From Bacteroidales bacterium (GTDB lineage: Bacteria; Bacteroidota; Bacteroidia; Bacteroidales; UBA4181): a stretch of 8,233 bases of DNA. The notes below the pieces were generated by a model. It did no database searches. It was not told where the DNA came from and saw only the letters and a program-made list of their open reading frames with translations. The translations under genes were made by a program, and so were the position numbers. The DNA lies in assembly GCA_031287245.1 (NCBI GenBank), contig JAITTD010000256.1, forward strand, positions 1 to 8,233, in the 5' to 3' direction. Positions 6,844 through 8,233 of this stretch are shown piece by piece. Within the stretch, counting starts at the first letter, position 1, and the number at the start of each line of letters is the position of its first letter.

Positions 6844-7842
6844 TTATAATCCATAACTTGATAAATCACATTTGACAATATCATAATCGGGCTCCAATTC
6901 TACAATATAAATCACGTTTGAATCAATAGCAGAAGCAATTCGAATGGCGGGTACAGGCAAATCCAATATTTTTACCAATTGACCGTCATAATCAAATAGA
7001 TAAATTGCTTTAGGCGCTGTATCGATTTCTCTCCCGTTCACTTCTCTTATTTTTAATTCATTCAACAGGCAGACTATGTAATCCTTGCTAAATGTGGCAT
7101 CCATTATACCGCTTGGTTGTTCTCTTTCCCAATGTATTGCATTATCATAGACACGATAGTGAGGGGTTTTGATTTGACATTCCCATTCAAACGAAAAAGA
7201 TGTTCCATCTCTCTTATACAAAGCGATATACGGATTGCGATTATCAGTATATACAAATATTTTACGGAGAGGATGATACGACATCTGCCCCTGAGTAAAT
7301 GTATTTACATCCTCATCAACAGGATTCTTCCCAAATGTGGCGGTTGTTTGTTCCCCTCGTATAAGGTGAAATGGCAGTGGTTGCAAATAATCTGCTGCTA
7401 CATATTCGTCATCCCCCGTCTGTATGAGAGAATGTATATTGGATACGGGAACAGACGTCAGGTGCACAGGATTGTTTTTTGAGTGAATAAGACTGTCTAT
7501 TGGGATAAGCGCTTTTTTGTTTAATTCAAAATCATACAGTACCAAATGATCTTGAAAATAATTCATAAAATCAGGCGAAAGACATTCATTTTGCCCTTTA
7601 CCAATTATGCCGATAGCATTGATTTCCGCTCCGGTATGCCGTTGAAATATTTTTACAAAACCCTTCTCGGCAAATGGGTCGCCCAATATAATGTAATCGT
7701 TAAAAATCAATAAACTGCCGGGGAAACGTGTAAATAAACTGTTATGAACAGTGTCAAGTTGAACCGAAATTCGTTCAACTGTTTGTTGATGAGAACATGC
7801 TGTAAATAATACGAAAAGCCAAAAGAATAAATACTTTTTCAT
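6844..7842 (-). CDS. TolB-like 6-bladed beta-propeller lipoprotein (BF3164-like)
   Basis: I place the start at 7842, where a clear lipoprotein signal MKKYLFFWLFVLFTAC begins, with Cys16 as the lipidated residue. An in-frame ATG at 7920 would add 26 residues before the signal and put the promoter box inside the gene, so it is unlikely. The mature protein (332 residues with the signal) has repeated beta-strand patterns. GKGQNE (81-86) corresponds to GRGPGE in the neighbouring protein. The C-terminal blade, with YLFDYDGQLVKILDLPVP (281-298) and IYIVELEPDYDIVKCDL (311-327), is typical of BF3164-like lipoproteins. The function is unknown; envelope location is inferred. SHQQT after the Cys lacks acidic residues, so surface export is not suggested. 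It is the first gene of the propeller pair. Like its neighbour it is A+T-rich (for example 20 G+C in the 60 bases from 7681). Confidence 0.8.
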   Translation of the reverse strand: MKKYLFFWLFVLFTACSHQQTVERISVQLDTVHNSLFTRFPGSLLIFNDYIILGDPFAEKGFVKIFQRHTGAEINAIGIIGKGQNECLSPDFMNYFQDHLVLYDFELNKKALIPIDSLIHSKNNPVHLTSVPVSNIHSLIQTGDDEYVAADYLQPLPFHLIRGEQTTATFGKNPVDEDVNTFTQGQMSYHPLRKIFVYTDNRNPYIALYKRDGTSFSFEWECQIKTPHYRVYDNAIHWEREQPSGIMDATFSKDYIVCLLNELKIREVNGREIDTAPKAIYLFDYDGQLVKILDLPVPAIRIASAIDSNVIYIVELEPDYDIVKCDLSSYGL

Positions 7843-7901
7843 ATAAAAGGGAATGTCTATATTCATAGTAAAAAAATTAAGTTTTGAAAAAAATATCGGT
7901 A

Positions 7902-7909
7902 CAAAAATA
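7902..7909 (-). promoter_or_regulatory. Candidate -7 box for the propeller lipoprotein pair
   Basis: TATTTTTG on the minus strand (7909-7902) matches TAnnTTTG and would give a leader of about 55 bases before the ATG at 7842. No TTTG is found 19-21 bases upstream (GTGA lies at the 19-base spacing), so it is less convincing than the hisS and rseP promoters. In A+T-rich sequence a chance match is possible. Confidence 0.45.
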
Positions 7910-7942
7910 GATAAAATCAATCACTTGTTCACATTTTTCTTC

Positions 7943-7984
7943 ACAAAAAGTATCGATTTGCTATCTTTTTCATATACTTTTTGT
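7943..7984. repeat. Perfect 11-bp inverted repeat, possible terminator or operator
   Basis: ACAAAAAGTAT (7943-7953) and ATACTTTTTGT (7974-7984) are exact reverse complements around a 20-base loop. A second run CTTTTT at 7965-7970 can pair with the same AAAAAG, so two alternative hairpins exist. The element lies upstream of the -7-like box of the propeller pair and downstream of the short lipoprotein gene. It could end transcription from the right or act as an operator. The stem is A+T-rich and therefore weak as RNA. Confidence 0.5.
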
Positions 7985-8009
7985 TAATGCCTTGTCTGCA
8001 TCCCCCTCT

Positions 8010-8034
8010 GTGAGCGCTTTGCAGAGCGCATCAC
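8010..8034. repeat. Strong G+C-rich hairpin with one bulged A
   Basis: GTGA+GCGCT (8010-8018) pairs with AGCGC (8025-8029) and TCAC (8031-8034), leaving a single bulged A at 8030 and a TTGCAG loop. This gives nine base pairs, the most stable hairpin I saw in an intergenic region here. No T run follows on either strand, so it is not a normal intrinsic terminator. A frame on each strand is open through it: minus frame 8074-7970, containing CYSDALCKALTEGDADKAL, and a plus frame containing VNALSASPSVSALQSASL. This can mark a structured RNA, a relic or a dispersed repeat. Confidence 0.5.
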
Positions 8035-8053
8035 TGTAACAGCCGAAGAGATC

Positions 8054-8078
8054 AAAAGTGGCAAATGAAATCACTTTT
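8054..8078. repeat. 7-bp inverted repeat just past the short lipoprotein gene
   Basis: AAAAGTG (8054-8060) and CACTTTT (8072-8078) pair around an 11-base loop. On the plus strand a T7 run follows at 8084-8090, after six other bases; on the minus strand the hairpin lies 10 bases after the TAA of the short lipoprotein gene but only four Ts, within the stem, are available. It may serve as that gene's terminator, weakly supported. Confidence 0.35.
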
Positions 8079-8088
8079 CAGAATTTTT

Positions 8089-8233
8089 TTATTTCCAATT
8101 GATGGCTGTTAACAGTGGCACCGTCATTTCTGTCCCCTGCCATTGGAAAACCTTCTCCTGTATCTTTTTTCCTTGCGTATTGGGCTGACAGGATACTAAA
8201 ACAATTATTCCTAACGCATAAATGATTGGTTTC
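8089..8233 (-). CDS. Very short predicted lipoprotein (48 residues); start codon cut by window edge
   Basis: On the minus strand the last window base supplies a G, followed by AAA CCA ATC ATT..., so the start is probably an ATG whose first two bases lie just outside. The product would begin MKPIIYALGIIVLVSC, a compact lipoprotein signal with lipobox LVSC and lipidated Cys16. The mature part is only 33 residues (QPNTQGKK..., then VFQWQGTEMTVPLL) and ends at TAA 8091-8089. I do not recognise a family. It could be a genuine small lipoprotein, or the stump of a larger gene broken downstream: A7 lies next to the stop, but shifting frame there adds only about 13 codons before another stop, giving no evidence for a simple frameshift. 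It has the same orientation as the two propeller lipoprotein genes, about 245 bases upstream of them, with a separate promoter-like box between. Confidence 0.55.
   Translation of the reverse strand, partial: KPIIYALGIIVLVSCQPNTQGKKIQEKVFQWQGTEMTVPLLTAINWK

Noticed and set aside
7843..7920. Longer start at ATG 7920 for the upstream propeller gene
   Set aside because: It would put 26 residues in front of a textbook lipoprotein signal peptide beginning at 7842 and would overlap the promoter-like box.
7970..8074. Minus-strand frame with GTG start containing CYSDALCKALTEGDADKAL as a gene
   Set aside because: It has no ATG or visible initiation signals, is only 34 codons, and the same bases are also open on the plus strand through a strong hairpin, which fits a structured or repeated element better than a gene.

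Overview
The window looks like chromosome from a member of the Bacteroidota, most likely order Bacteroidales. Three things point there. The PstB, HisRS, YgiQ and RseP proteins read like Bacteroidales versions. The promoters match the phylum-specific TTTG-N19-TAnnTTTG form rather than an E. coli -35/-10. Two lipoproteins belong to 6-bladed beta-propeller families that are characteristic of Bacteroidales. The assignment is from recognition, not from a search.

Layout, left to right. (1) 1-890, plus strand: the end of a phosphate-uptake operon, with pstB preceded by about 47 stop-free codons in the same frame. (2) 964-4065, minus strand: hisS followed after 6 bases by ygiQ, an apparent two-gene operon convergent with pstB. 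(3) 4066-4344: a 279-base divergent intergenic region holding one well-formed promoter for hisS and one for rseP, plus an imperfect inverted repeat and a tiny open frame between them. (4) 4345-5658, plus strand: rseP, the site-2 membrane protease. (5) 5680-7842, minus strand: two beta-propeller lipoprotein genes 24 bases apart, convergent with rseP and visibly richer in A+T than the genes to the left. (6) 7843-8088: a gene-poor stretch with a promoter-like box and three successive inverted repeats. (7) 8089-8233, minus strand: a very short lipoprotein gene whose start codon is cut by the window edge by two bases.

The left two thirds are core genes: phosphate import, histidyl-tRNA charging, a radical SAM enzyme and envelope proteolysis. 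The right third is accessory envelope material made up of three lipoprotein signal peptides in one orientation. No complete new system can be demonstrated. The points most worth following are the in-frame extension upstream of pstB, the 48-residue lipoprotein, the cluster of inverted repeats at 7943-8078, and the small frame and inverted repeat between hisS and rseP. No rRNA, tRNA, CRISPR array, transposase or integrase was seen.
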